Assembly (NCBI GenBank): GCA_033439265.1
Contig: JAVTVX010000019.1
Span: 19,060,039-19,124,038 of the forward strand
Source: Dillenia suffruticosa
Lineage: Eukaryota > Streptophyta > Magnoliopsida > Dilleniales > Dilleniaceae
Direction of reading: 5' to 3'
DNA length: 64,000 nucleotides
In this document: positions 47,006 to 57,994 of the stretch, piece after piece
Position numbering within the stretch: the first letter of the stretch is position 1
How the letters are laid out: every line of letters starts with the position of its first letter
The notes under the pieces: model-generated
What the model was told of the DNA's origin: nothing
What the model saw: only the letters and a program-made list of their open reading frames with translations
The model's database searches: none
Position numbers and translations under genes: made by a program

Positions 47006-47350
47006 AAAAAAAAATCCGTCGTAAATCCGTTGCTAAAATTTTTGTCGCTAATCCGTCGCTAATAGTTGTACATATATTTTTTTTTTATTTTTTTTCCTTC
47101 ACCAATACACCGATAGATTAGCGACGAAATTTTTTCGTCGTTAAAAATTCTATCGATAATTCGTCGCTGATAGGTTTACAATTTTTTTTTTTTACAGTGG
47201 ACCATTATAATAATAAATTATCGACGGAAATATTTCCGTCGCTAATTTTCATCGTTAATCCATCATAAATCTCTTAGTATGCTATCCGACATTAATCTGT
47301 CACAAATCCGTCGTTATTACTAACGGATTTTTTTCCGTCGGTAATTTTCA

Positions 47351-50300
47351 GCGGATTGATACCTCTTGGTGTGTTCTGGGCGATTTTAATTCTGTTCGTC
47401 GGCCTTCGGAGCGGAGTGGAGGATCAGTTGATTGGTCTATGGCGGATTGTGTTCTTGATGATTGTATTCAGCAGTCGGAGTTGGAGGATCTTAGGTATTC
47501 TGGTTCCTTCTTTACCTGGTGGAATAGGCAATCTGCGGATCCCATTCGGAGGAAGCTGGACAGGGTTTTGGTTAATTCTGCTTGGCTCACCTCGTATCCT
47601 TTTTCTGAGGCTGTTTTTCTCCCTTCAGGTGTTTCGGATCATTCTCCTTGTGTGGTTAGGGTGCAGCGAATTCAGCGTCGGCGGGTGCCATTCAAGTTCT
47701 TTGACTTCTGGATGGAGCATCCTCAGTATCGAGGGTTAGTTGCTGCGGCATGGGAGAATATGTACTATGGGACTCCGATGTATCGTCTCTATAGGAAACT
47801 GAAGGGGCTTAGACGTCGATTGAGGCAACTGAACCGGCAGGAGTTCAGTGAGCTCTCTTCCCGTGTTCAGGATGCCCGGGAGAGACTTCTTCGGCTTCAG
47901 CAGGAGCTGCTCTCTAGTGGTTCCGTTGATGGTTTAGGTGAGGCGGAGAGGTTGGCTGCTTCTCATTACCACCGCCTTGCCAATATGGAGGAGAGTCTGC
48001 TTCGTCAAAAGGCCAGGATCCGATGGCTCACTTTGGGAGATCGGAACTCGGCCTACTTTTTCCGTATGGTTCGTTGTCGACGGAATCGGAATACCATTTG
48101 CTCCTTGGTTCGGGAGGATGGTGAGCGGATCTCTGATCCGAAAGGGATTAGATGTGAGGCGGTCGGGTATTTCAGGGGTCTGTTTTCGAGTAGGCCTCGG
48201 GTGGAGCAGCTGGACGCTAGTCTCATCGCTTCCATTATTAGAGCTCTCTCTCGGAGGCTCAGATTCAGGCTATGGAGTCCCCAGTGACGGCTGCTGAGGT
48301 GAGGGAGGCTATGTTCTCCTTGGGGTGGCATAAGGCTCCGGGCCCAGATGGCTATAATGCTGAGTTCTTTCGCAATAGCTGGGATTTGGTGGGCCCTGAT
48401 ATCATGAGTGCGGTCTTGGACTTCTTTGCTCATGGGCAACTTCTGAAGAAAGCAAATGGTACTATCATTTCTCTTATCCCGAAGAAGGATAGCCCTTCAT
48501 CTTTGATGGATTTTCGTCCGATTTCTTGCTGCAACACGGTTTATAAGTGCATCTCTCGAGTTATTGCATCGCGGGTGAGCCGGGTGCTGCCGAGCCTTAT
48601 TGGGAGTGAGCAGTCCGCTTTTGTTCAGGGTCGCCGTATTGGGGATAACATTTTGTTGGCTTATGAGCTCCTTCAGGGTTATCACCTGAATCGTGGTCCT
48701 CCTAGATGTGCGATTAAGGTCGATATTATGAAGGCTTATGACTCTGTAGAGTAGGACTTTCTCAGACTTGTGCTCGTGTGTTTTGGTTTTCCGCCCCGTC
48801 TGGTGGATAGGATTATGACGTGTGTTTCTTCAGCGAGCTTTGCGATAGCCATTAATGGTGAGTTGACAGAGTTCTTTCGGAGCTCACGAGGTCTCCGACA
48901 GGGTGACCCTTTATCCCCTTTACTCTTTGTGTTAGTCATGGAGGTTTTCTCCGGCATGATGCATCGGCTCTCTCAGGGGCCTCTTTTCGAGTTTCACTGG
49001 CGGTGTCAGGAGGTAGGCCTTTCCCATTTATGCTTTGCCGATGACCTGATGCTTTTCTCTTGCAGTAGCCTAGCTTCAGTGCAGTGCATTTTGGATGTCT
49101 TATCTCGTTTTGGGTCTTTCTCTGGTTTGCGGATGAACCCCCAGAAGAGTGAGATCTTCTTTGGGGCGGTGGCTCAGAGTATGTGGGAGGATATCTTGCA
49201 GTCTTCGGGTTTCCGTCAGGGTCAGCTCCCAGTCAGATACTTAGGCGTTCCGCTTGTTACCTCGCGTCTTCCCGCTTCAGATTGTGTTCAGCTTGTTCGG
49301 AGGGTGTCGGCCCGGATTCAGCATTGAACGAGTCGTCAGTTATCTTATGCTGGTCGGTTACAGTTGGTGAGCTCTGTTCTCTTTGCCATTCAGACTTATT
49401 GGTCATCGATGTTTCTCCTTCCCAAGGTAGTTTGCAAGGAGCTTGAGCAGGTTATGTCTCGGTTTTTATGGTCCGGTCCGTCTTTAGACCGTCATAAAGC
49501 TAAGGTCGCTTGGTCTCTTGTCTGCCGTTCTAGGAAGGAAGGAGGATTAGATCTGAAAAGAGTTACGGACTGGAATAGGGCAGCCCAGTTCAAGCATATA
49601 TGGCATCTCCTTTCGGATCCCGAGGATAATGTGTGGAGTCGATGGGTGAGGACTTATCTTCTTCGTGGCCGTAGCTTTTGGTTTGTTCGGGTTTCAGATA
49701 GGTGCTCTTGGATGTGGCGGAAGATCCTTGCCCTTCGGCACTTAGTTCGGGAGCTGGTTTCCTGAAGGATGGGTGACGGTAGCCGCATTTCTTTCTGGTA
49801 TGATTCTTGGCTATCCACAGGGCCTTTGATAGAGGTTCTTGGGAGGCAGGCAATGGAGAGATCGGGTTTTTCCGATACTTGCTCTGTGCAGGATGTCTTC
49901 TCTAGCATCCATTGGTCTGAGTATCTTCAGGGGCAGCGGTCTTCGAGATCGGTGTGTTCCTTCTTTGATAGTATTCGTGAGTATATCCGAGACTCTGACC
50001 TTCCCTCCACTGGTCATGATCGGATTATGTGGACCCTTCTGCCTACCGGGGAGTTTTCCGTCATGTCAGCGTGGAAGCACCTTCGATGTTCGTACGACCC
50101 CGTCCCCTGGACTGACTTAGTTTGGTTTCCGGGCGCGATTCCTCGTTTTGCGTTCGTTTTATGGCTTCTTTTTATGGAGCGGCTTCAGACCAGTGACCTT
50201 TTGTTCCGTCTCCGTATAGCGAGCTCATCCTCTTGTCACCTCTGCTCATGTCGGAGGGAGACCTATGATCACTTATTTTTTCGCTGTCCTTTCGCTAGAG

Positions 50301-50677
50301 AGGTTTGGCGATTATCGATGGCTCAGCCTGTTCCTGCGTCTTTCCCTATCTCTTGGTCAGGCATTCGTTCGATCTTGCTTTCCCCATCGAGGCACACCCT
50401 CAGAAGGAATAGAATCTTCAAATGCTCCCTCAGCGCTTGTATTTATTATATTTGGATGGAGCGAAACAAGAGACGGATTGGCGATCGTCAGTTCCCGCCT
50501 CGTATTATTGCAACTTTTGTTAGTGCAGTCTTACCTGTCGCTGGTTCTCAATCTTAGTCTTGTTTTGTATGCCTTGTGGGCGGCTTGATTTTTCGGGTAT
50601 CTCAGGGCTTCTCCTGGTACCCGTGTAGCTTTTGTTCTTTTGATATATATATTCTTTTATATCAAAAAAAAAAAAAA
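47351..50677 (+). mobile_element. 5'-truncated L1-type LINE with a nearly readable ORF2
   Basis: The element begins inside the endonuclease domain and ends with AATATATATATTC-type text and a poly-A tract (50664-50677). GC content jumps well above the flanks across exactly this span. 5' truncation and a 3' poly-A tail are the usual result of target-primed reverse transcription. I found no clear target duplication, perhaps because both flanks are repetitive (hairpin repeats on the left, an ATT/AAT microsatellite on the right). Confidence 0.95.
47358..50557 (+). pseudogene. LINE ORF2 (endonuclease end, reverse transcriptase, zinc-knuckle end)
   Basis: Domains in order are as follows. The endonuclease tail has WCVLGDFNSVRRP and FFTWWNRQ, then DHSPC (about 47367-47650). 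A helical linker with RWLTLGDRNSAYFF follows (about 48021-48060). Reverse transcriptase has KAPGPDGYNAEFF, FRPISCCN, FVQGRRIGDN, GLRQGDPLSPLLF and catalytic FADD at 49034-49045, then KSEIFFG. The RVT-type zinc-binding end has CHLCSCRRETYDHLFFRCPF (about 50240-50300). Damage is light: one frameshift near 48250, stops at 48752-48754 (TAG) and 49325-49327 (TGA), and a TGA at 49763-49765. The first two stops sit where the family has tryptophan. Confidence 0.93.
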
Positions 50678-50860
50678 TATTAATACGAATAGTAATAGTA
50701 ATAATAATATGAATAATAGTAATGTTAGTGATAATAATAAAATACTAATAGTAATAGTAACGATAATAGTATTAATAATTATAGCACTAATAGTAATAAT
50801 AATGATAATAATAGTATTAACAATAATAACAATAAGCAGGGACCATAATAAACTCTTGTA
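50678..50860 (+). repeat. Imperfect (AAT)n/(AGT)n microsatellite
   Basis: Interrupted AATAGTAATAAT repeats follow the LINE poly-A directly. An ORF on each strand is only the repeat read through. Confidence 0.9.
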
Positions 50861-50950
50861 TGATAGATAGAATTGCACATTCTGTCCTAATATAGTCGAA
50901 TTGCTCATTTTATTTATTTATTATTGACCCCCAGAAGAACCAGTCTCCTT

Positions 50951-51028
50951 CCTCAGCTTGGACAGAATTGGCAGGCCTCAGCTTGGATAGAATTGGTTGG
51001 AGTCCTTCCTCAGCTTGGACAGAATTGG
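50951..51028 (+). repeat. Three-unit 21-bp repeat downstream of the 51-kb gene
   Basis: CCTCAGCTTGGACAGAATTGG occurs at 50951-50971, 50976-50996 (one change) and 51008-51028, with short spacers. It lies 30-110 bases beyond the stop codon of the minus-strand gene, so it is probably in its 3' UTR or just after it. Confidence 0.9.
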
Positions 51029-51059
51029 TTGGAAGCAGCCCCTTTCTAATGGAAGAGCT

Positions 51060-51581
51060 TCATTCCTTGTCTTCACACAAGAAAGCACGACATGCATAAA
51101 GCATCAACGTGGCAAAAGCAAGCAGAACAGCTGCAATGAAGCATGCGTAAGTCTTTCGCTTGAACACTGCAACTGGATCTGGTCTCAACTGGTCCCGCTT
51201 GAACCTTGAATTATTACCCACGTCAATCCCATTCACACGAACCATGTGGAGTTCGCATCTGATCATCTCATGCTCCAGGCGGTTCAAGTCCAGCTGGTAG
51301 CGCATTCCGAGGAACTGGAGGACAATGTGATTTAGAGTGACTCCATAAATGAGAGAGACCAGAAAGGAGAGGGTAAACGGCATCCACCAGTGAGTGCACT
51401 TCATCAAAGAGGATCGAGATTGAGTTATGGCATTGAGAATGATGACTTGAAAGGCTAAATAAGCAATGGTGACATGGTGTCCCTTCTCCTGAATCGCATT
51501 GACACGCTTCTCTTGCCGATAGTTTATTGAAGTAAGCTCCTGACTTGAAGCTTCAAGGTAATTTTGGGGCAACGTTTCCAT
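51060..51581 (-). CDS. Small three-helix membrane protein of unknown function, third locus
   Basis: A complete 173-residue ORF starts at ATGG (context ACTACCATGG). It is a close paralogue of B2. The N-terminus carries ELTSINYRQEKRV (15-27). Hydrophobic segments lie at about 38-53, 64-82 and 145-164. The second opens with WWMPF (65-69) and is followed by YQLDLN (95-100). The linker keeps HEMIR and VNGIDVG, and the last segment ends TLMLYACRAFLC. Against B2 the linker has lost the GYQGSG stretch. The gene stands alone, without a plus-strand partner nearby, about 27 kb from B2 and in the same orientation. TTTTATACAATTC about 90 bases upstream may serve as a TATA box. Intact frame and conserved motifs suggest a working gene. 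Function is not known. Confidence 0.82.
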   Translation of the reverse strand: METLPQNYLEASSQELTSINYRQEKRVNAIQEKGHHVTIAYLAFQVIILNAITQSRSSLMKCTHWWMPFTLSFLVSLIYGVTLNHIVLQFLGMRYQLDLNRLEHEMIRCELHMVRVNGIDVGNNSRFKRDQLRPDPVAVFKRKTYACFIAAVLLAFATLMLYACRAFLCEDKE

Positions 51582-52544
51582 GGTAGTTTGTTCCTCTTTC
51601 TAGTGTGTGGGGCTGTGGCAAAATGTCATGAATTAATTGAGGTGCAAAATAATTGAATTGTATAAAATTTTTATTATTATTATTTTTTCTTTACTTTTTC
51701 CTTTATTTATTTATTTATCTATTTATTTATTTTTACATCCATATTTTTCTATTGTGATCAAGACTCTCGGATTAGGATTGAAATTGTTATTGTTGTTATT
51801 GTTATATTAAATTATATAAAAAACAAATAGAGGAATCTAAGATAATACTGGGACTTATTGTCGCAACAGTTACAGCTAACTATCTCTTGCCATAAGCTGA
51901 ATTTAATTTCTGGACTCCCATTTGAAAGGCCACAATATCTGCACAAAAAGAACAATATGCGCCGGAGCAATGGCGTGCAGAGACGTGAATACAAGCTAGA
52001 GGAGAAACATCCACAGACAATCGAATCAAACATATATTTGGTTAGCTGCAATTATAATCCTATTCGGGGAAAAAAATTTGCAAGGTTTTTCATTCACCAA
52101 GTGTTTTTAGTCAAATCACTGCTACAAGCTTAAGCTAAATGATAGAAGAAGAGAATGCTACAAATTTTGTAGAGAACAAAGATAATAATCCAAAATCAAA
52201 ACAGAAAAAAGTAAAATACATCGCCTAGAAATTAATTTGAGACAATACTTGCATAAGACTGACAGAAAGGGAGGTGAGAGAGGGCACGCAAGAGAGAAAG
52301 GGGGGTTTTAGAATAGAAGTTACCCGATATGGTGAGAATCCTCATTCACCAAATTTAAGAACAAACACTTTGCTTCCAAGCTCTGCCTGTTATTTCCGGC
52401 ATCAGCATTCCCTAACCCTTTTATAGAGCTTTATACCAATATAACCTTATTTTTTAAAAAATTTCTTAAATCAACACCTTTTAAAAATTATGTCCAAAAC
52501 TAACATACATATGCCGTGACCTGAAGTCACGACACAGTGTCATG
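51582..52544. other. Upstream region of the 51-kb gene, no further gene seen
   Basis: It contains a TTTA-rich stretch (about 51700-51735). ORFs at 51812-52133 on both strands are unrecognised. A G-rich GGGAGGTGAGAGAGGG patch lies near 52270. Confidence 0.4.
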
Positions 52545-54938
52545 TCGCGTGAGAAAAAAATGGAAAACAAGACCAAATATGAGATATAAAGGATAGGAGG
52601 ATTCTTAATTTTTTCTAAATACTCACATTTTTTTTAGAATAAAATTGTTGACTTACTATTTTTTTTTTTTTTTGGGTATTCTAGATATATTCAACGGATG
52701 TGGCTCTCCATGACTTAGAATCCGGAGATTGAAGAATTCCTCGAAATTATATTTAGAAATGCATGCCTTTGGTGACCAATACAGATTGAAATTCATTTAA
52801 CTGCTACCCCAAGACTCGAAAAACCACATATATTAAAGGTAGTATTTAAAATAGTAATAATGATAATGAAAGGAATACCAAATAAAAATATTATATATAA
52901 TTTAAATAAAGATAAATTAAAAATAAAAATTATCCCTTCCTCCCAGATAAAAATAAGTTAATTTTTTAATACATTTTTTTACATGGAACCGAGATAGAGA
53001 TAAAAAAAATTTAATTTTTCTCTAAATTTTGAAAAAAAAATAAATTATCGATATCCAATAACCACATGTTAAAATTGATTAAATCTGATTCGAGTCTGAT
53101 TGGATTTTTAAAGAATAAAACTCTTCCAAAAAAATAATTTTTTTATATAAAATTCAAATTTAAAATCTTATTTAAAAAAATTTCAATCATCCGATTAAGA
53201 TCTAACTTTACTCATATATAATTCCCTCTTTTTTTTTTGTAAATATATAATTCCCTCTTTTATGTCTTTGTTCCTTTCGTCTCATACTTTAAACTATACG
53301 TTATCTAATAGCTGCTAGTCGATAGCGCTGAATCGAATTTTTTTTTGCAAAAGAGCAAAGACTCGATTAGATATTCAAAATAATTTTGATGTAATATTAA
53401 AAATTTTAAGAAAATTTAAAAAAATAAATATAAATAATTTTGTATTTATAAAAAATAAAAATAATTATATAATATATTTCTATTTGATAGATTGTTTAAA
53501 ATTTAAAAATAATTATCAAATTTTTAAATAATTTAATTTATACAAATTTGTTCAATAAAGAGAGACGACTAACATGTTTATTATTCTTTAAAAAAGATCT
53601 AAATAAAGTAATTTATTTAAATAACTTCTATTACTTTATAATTTTAATAATTGTAGAAATAAATATTACATTATTAATTAACAAACCCTTGCTGTCTGTT
53701 CTCTCGTCATCTAGCAAGCCTGTTAAGTACCAATCCAAAAGGATGAGATAACATAGAAAGAGAACAATAAAACTTTAAAAACTATTCAAAGACAAAGTTT
53801 AAGAAAAGAAATTATCAAAATTTTATTTCCGTCACTATATCCATATTTTCTAAATAAATAATCATATATAAAAATTTAACATTTTTAGAAATAATTTTTA
53901 ATTTTCTCTCCACTACGGCTACAGGTGAATACTAAGTTAAAACCGAAAAAATCATTTTTTTGGAATCACTTTTTTATATTTTTGATAACTTATTCGATTT
54001 TCATTCTCGATTTTGGGTAAAATAAAATTTTAATTTAGTTATTTGAGCGTTTATTTGTTTTAAACACCTTTTATTTTAGTCAAACTGAATTAATTGAAAT
54101 AGTTAAAAGTTATATTAAATAATTTTTATTTATGTAAATATTAATATGATATTATAACTGAAAGTTAAAAGAGAAAAAATATTATAAAAAAAATATTTAA
54201 AAAACATAATACAATATTATAATTAAAAATTAAAAAAGAAAAATACTTTAAAGATTATTTTATTGAATGATAATGTAATATTAGTTATTTTTTATTTTAT
54301 GCACTACTAGTTAATGAATAGAGTTATTTTAAAAATTTTATATTTTGTTATTTTATTTGAGTTTTTTAAATTACTATTCGGTGAATTATGGTTATTAACA
54401 AATTTTAAAATTTAAAATTATAATTTATAATTATATATTGATATGAATGATATATATTATATTTATATGAATGTGAATAGAAAATATTGTTAGTTAAGTT
54501 TTATACGGAGATATTAATAATATGATCAATTTATATAAATGAACTAAATTAATCATTTAATTTTATCGTATTGAATTTTAATTTTTGATCTATTAAATTA
54601 AATTATAATTATAAAAATTATATAATTAAATTAAATCAATTATTTTAATTTTAATTACTTCAATTATTTATACATTTCTTCCTTACCCACCCACAATAGC
54701 TAAAATGTTTTCTTTACGGTGGATTGTCTTTTTGAATTTAAGGAGGGGTATTTTAGTAATTGAAGTATATACGGGACCTGATGTGAAAATGAGTTGTCTT
54801 TGGAATCTCTGACACGGCACGACATTGACTTTTATATATGTCGTGTCCTTGACGTCCCACCTTGCAATTCGTAGGAAATTTCGCCACCTAACCGTTAGGT
54901 AGGCCGACAGTTATTGCTCAATTATTGTCCTTATTTAA
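52545..54938 (+). repeat. Older tandem duplication, arm D1
   Basis: It aligns in blocks with D2 (57995-60435). The blocks run from GTGAGAAAAAAATGGAAAA, through TATTTAGAAATGCATGCCTTT and CAAATTTGTTCAATAAAGAGA, to TTTTCTTTACGGTGGATTGTC and AATTTCGCCACCTAAC. Identity is perhaps 80-85% with many indels, so it is older than the A/B duplication. About 54000-54690 in D1 has no match in D2 and is very AT-rich. No gene is recognised in the arm. Confidence 0.85.
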
Positions 54939-55844
54939 CTCACGAGAGAAAATTACATTCCAGTACCATTGGCTCCAAATTTATAAATTTATCCTTAAAT
55001 TTTAAATTTCAAAATATAATGATTAAGAAATTAAATTTCAAAATTTTTAATCTTTTCATTAGTAATGATACCAATCTCACCGTTAAATGCCGATTTGAAA
55101 TCACGTGTCAGCTGATGCAGAGGTGATATGGAGGGAAACTTTCTGACTGGGCTTCCAACATGGCAGAAATTGTGACGTGTCAGCACCAGCCACTCACAAC
55201 GTTGCCAACCTCAGCAATTTCACCAGAGAGAGAGAGAGGGATTGAGAGAGGGAGTGATGTGCGTTCCTCTTCCGTCCATTTCCTTCTTCCGTCAATGGGG
55301 CGTGGTCTTGCGGCTCTCCCTCATGTTCTGTAACTGGTGATGGTTGAAGCTTGTTGTCGGAATGAATGGTGGACAAGCATGAGGTAATTTGGGGTCTTTG
55401 CCTTCCTCTCCAAATCAATGGTGGTTGAAGATTTGCAGACAAAATTGATGACGGAGAAATAAAATTGATGAAGTTGTGCTGATGGTGGTGGAGAGAGAGG
55501 GGTTGAAGACGATGAATAGTGCCGCTTGTTTGGATCCTTTGCTTTTGGCTCTGGCCACACTCCCAATTTCTGCATCTCAGTTTCGATTTTCGGCACAACC
55601 GTGCTCGAAGCCCAAATCAGCATCCCTATAAGCTTCTGGCTTGAAGACGATTTTCGATTTTCAATTTTTCGACCGCTCTTCCAGGATGAGCACGATGAAG
55701 TTGTGATGATGGGGGGGGGGGGGGTAAGGCTTCACAGAGGGTAAATTGTAAATCAAATTGCAGATTTTAGAGTATCTCCTCGTCCGAGGTTTCACGATGC
55801 TTCACTAGGGAATTTTAGGAACTTCAGTTCAGGACTTAGAGACC
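54939..55844. other. Region between duplication arms with (GA)n and poly-G runs
   Basis: It holds a GA-rich stretch (about 55223-55255) and a run of about 14 G (55708-55721). Overlapping ORFs on both strands (55194-55623 minus, 55526-55744 plus) have a more even base composition than the flanks. They show no domain I recognise. It might be a gene fragment. Confidence 0.35.
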
Positions 55845-55974
55845 ATGTTAGAGTATCTCCATGTCCAGATTTTGATCGCGGTATTGCAAAATTTCTTCTT
55901 CTTTTGTATTTACTTTTTCAGTAAATTTTGGATTTTCATATGTGGGTTTTCAATTTTTTTCTTGATTGTTGCAG

Positions 55975-56060
55975 TTCCTTGTAGTGGATTAAATTTTAGA
56001 GCTATTGGTGCAGCAAGAACAATTCATGGATTCGATATTGATTCCATTCCGCCCGGAGGT
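55975..56060 (+). pseudogene. Exon-like fragment of an unidentified gene
   Basis: An 86-bp open block is bounded by a strong acceptor (TTGATTGTTGCAG) and donor (GGAG|GTAAGG). It reads VPCSGLNFRAIGAARTIH then GFDIDSIPPGG. Its codon use is unlike the surrounding AT-rich DNA. I do not recognise the protein. No second exon is convincing on either side, so this is probably a captured or leftover exon. Confidence 0.4.
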
Positions 56061-56131
56061 AAGGGGATGAGATTTCTTTCTAGGGTTGTTCTTTCTTTGT
56101 TATGAAAGACATGCGCTTCTCTCTTTAAATA

Positions 56132-56158
56132 GGGGGAGGGGAGGGGAGGGGAGGGGAG
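56132..56158 (+). repeat. (GGGGA)n repeat
   Basis: Five consecutive G runs of four or more, able in principle to form a G-quadruplex. GA repeats follow. Confidence 0.9.
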
Positions 56159-56439
56159 AGAGAGAGACCAATTAGTTTTATTTTAAGTGTGAGGATCACA
56201 TGTAAACATTTTGAAGTTTAGAGATTAACTTGTGAATTCAGGTAAAGTTTTAGACATATAATTTTCTCTAACTCACGACAGACAAGACAACGACAACAAT
56301 AAGGAAGAAGAAAAAAAACAAATTAAACCTTCGTCTCAAGTTTTAAAATCAATCCATTCAAGAAAAAATATAAAAAAATTTTAAAATAATATAGAATTAA
56401 AGCTTAAAAATAAAAAATAGAGACGGTACATATAAAAGA

Positions 56440-56900
56440 AATTTCATAAAAATTAATAATAATAATAATAACAATGATAATAATAATTTAATTAGTTTAA
56501 ATTTTTTTACGCATTTATTTCTATTTAAAATTATTTTCTTAATTAAACCATTAATACTTATATTTTTATGAATAATTTATATCTAAATATTAAATTGTCT
56601 ATGTTGATATTTCATTAAATTTCTTATATTCAAAATCTCGCTCATCCTAATTAGTGTATTTTTGGATTTTCGTTATATATATCTAGACCAAATTAGATAA
56701 TACTTTCTCATTATATCCATAATTAAACTCATTACTAACTTAATATAGATTTTTTCATTTTTAATTCTATGATTTCTAATTTTATCACATATGTATTTAA
56801 ATATGTTCATTTCACTTATATCTATTTTATATTTTTATTATTGTTTAATAATATTCAATACTCGGTATTATATAATAATGTAAGTTTTACTTCGATTATA
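56440..56900 (-). mobile_element. RTE-type LINE fragment, 3' end only
   Basis: It aligns with 44240-44660 of the larger RTE relic, sharing CCATTTATTCCTATC-like and TTTTATCACATATGTATT-like text. The minus-strand 3' end carries an (AAT)n tail at about 56450-56480. It is heavily mutated. Confidence 0.75.
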
Positions 56901-57070
56901 ATTATTAAACTCGAACCGATCCGTTTGTTAGACTGGATTGACCCTTGATCCATATATTCAACGGATTGATTCATAAATTGGACCATTTATACAATCAAAC
57001 AATGCAATTCCGTGAATTAATAGCGGGTTGACACTTAACCCATCTGCCCCATGAGTTTTTGTGACCTCGA
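56901..57070 (-). repeat. Dispersed repeat R1, partial copy 4 (inverted)
   Basis: The reverse complement carries the same order of landmarks as 37330-37470: GGTCACAAAAACTCA, GGGTTGAC and a GGATCAAGGGTCAA motif. It directly abuts the RTE fragment. Confidence 0.65.
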
Positions 57071-57994
57071 GTGTTTTTGTTGTTGTTTAAGCGTCTTGTT
57101 CAGAGTAATAGAAAATTGAAATTCAATTCAAATCGAGAAAAATCACCGCTTAAAAATGAATTTTGAAGTGATTAAAATATTTAGAGTTTAAAATGAACAA
57201 GATTTATACATTAATTTGAAGAGAAAAATACCTTACTGTCTGTCGATTTGCGGACGATTGTGGATAGAGAATTTTTCACTAACGAAATTTGAAATTATTG
57301 TTTTGCATGAGTTTGTAGGGAAGCAAAGATGAATTTTGAGAGTTTAAACTTGAAAAAAATTTGAGTTTTGGGTGTAATTTTATAGAGAGAGGGCTTCCAT
57401 GGGTTGCAGGAAGATGGATGGTGTGTTATCCACATGCTGAGAGGTGAGAAAAGAGAAAGTGGGGAATGATAAAGCATACATGGGTTGAGGGTGGTTTATG
57501 ATGTTCCCTATTGTTGTTCTCTTGGGTGTATAGACGATGATTTTCTAACATAAATTTAATGGTAACAAAATAAATTTTAAAAATTCAATTGAAATTTATG
57601 TTCAAAATTTCATAACTTCATATGTAATTTCTCCATTTGGACATAATATTTGGGTATACGCTTATAGACTCTAGCAATGGCCTCAGGAAACGAGCCTCAG
57701 GAAACGAGACGTTGTTCATTATACGTTGTACAAACAATTTTTTATATATCTGAAAACAAATTTATAAAGCCTGTTTCACCAATTTGTTCAAATATATTAA
57801 CAAGATTTTTAAATTAAAAACTATTCTTAATTTTATTCACTAAGTCGGAAAATATTTTGTGCATCGGATGAATTCATTTTTTATTCTTAAAATTAAAAAA
57901 AATTTGAAGAAGCAAACCGAACCATCTAGGAAAAAACAAGTATATATACAAGCTAACAAGTTTGACAAAAATAATAGTCAATAAAAAAAATAAA
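57071..57994. other. AT-rich DNA, no gene seen
   Basis: A 60-codon minus ORF (57295-57477) is unrecognised. A small direct duplication CTCAGGAAACGAG lies near 57680-57710. Confidence 0.5.

Larger units (their letters stand above)
46150..47350. mobile_element. Candidate CACTA-like element remnant rich in TCCGTCGCTAA repeats
   Basis: At least ten copies of AGCGACGGA/TCCGTCGCTAA-type motifs lie at both sides (46155-46262 and 47010-47345), many paired as hairpins of the form GACGGAAAAATCCGTC. Such arrays are typical of subterminal regions of plant CACTA transposons. ACAGTG after a T run (47194-47199) could be one worn TIR (minus-strand CACTGT). The opposite CACTA end was not found. No transposase is present. 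Confidence 0.5.

Noticed and set aside
50640..50908. Asn/Ile-rich ORFs on both strands
   Set aside because: They are the AAT microsatellite read through.
55194..55744. Overlapping ORFs of 70-134 codons on both strands
   Set aside because: No recognisable domain, and GA and poly-G runs are included. Kept only as a possible gene fragment.
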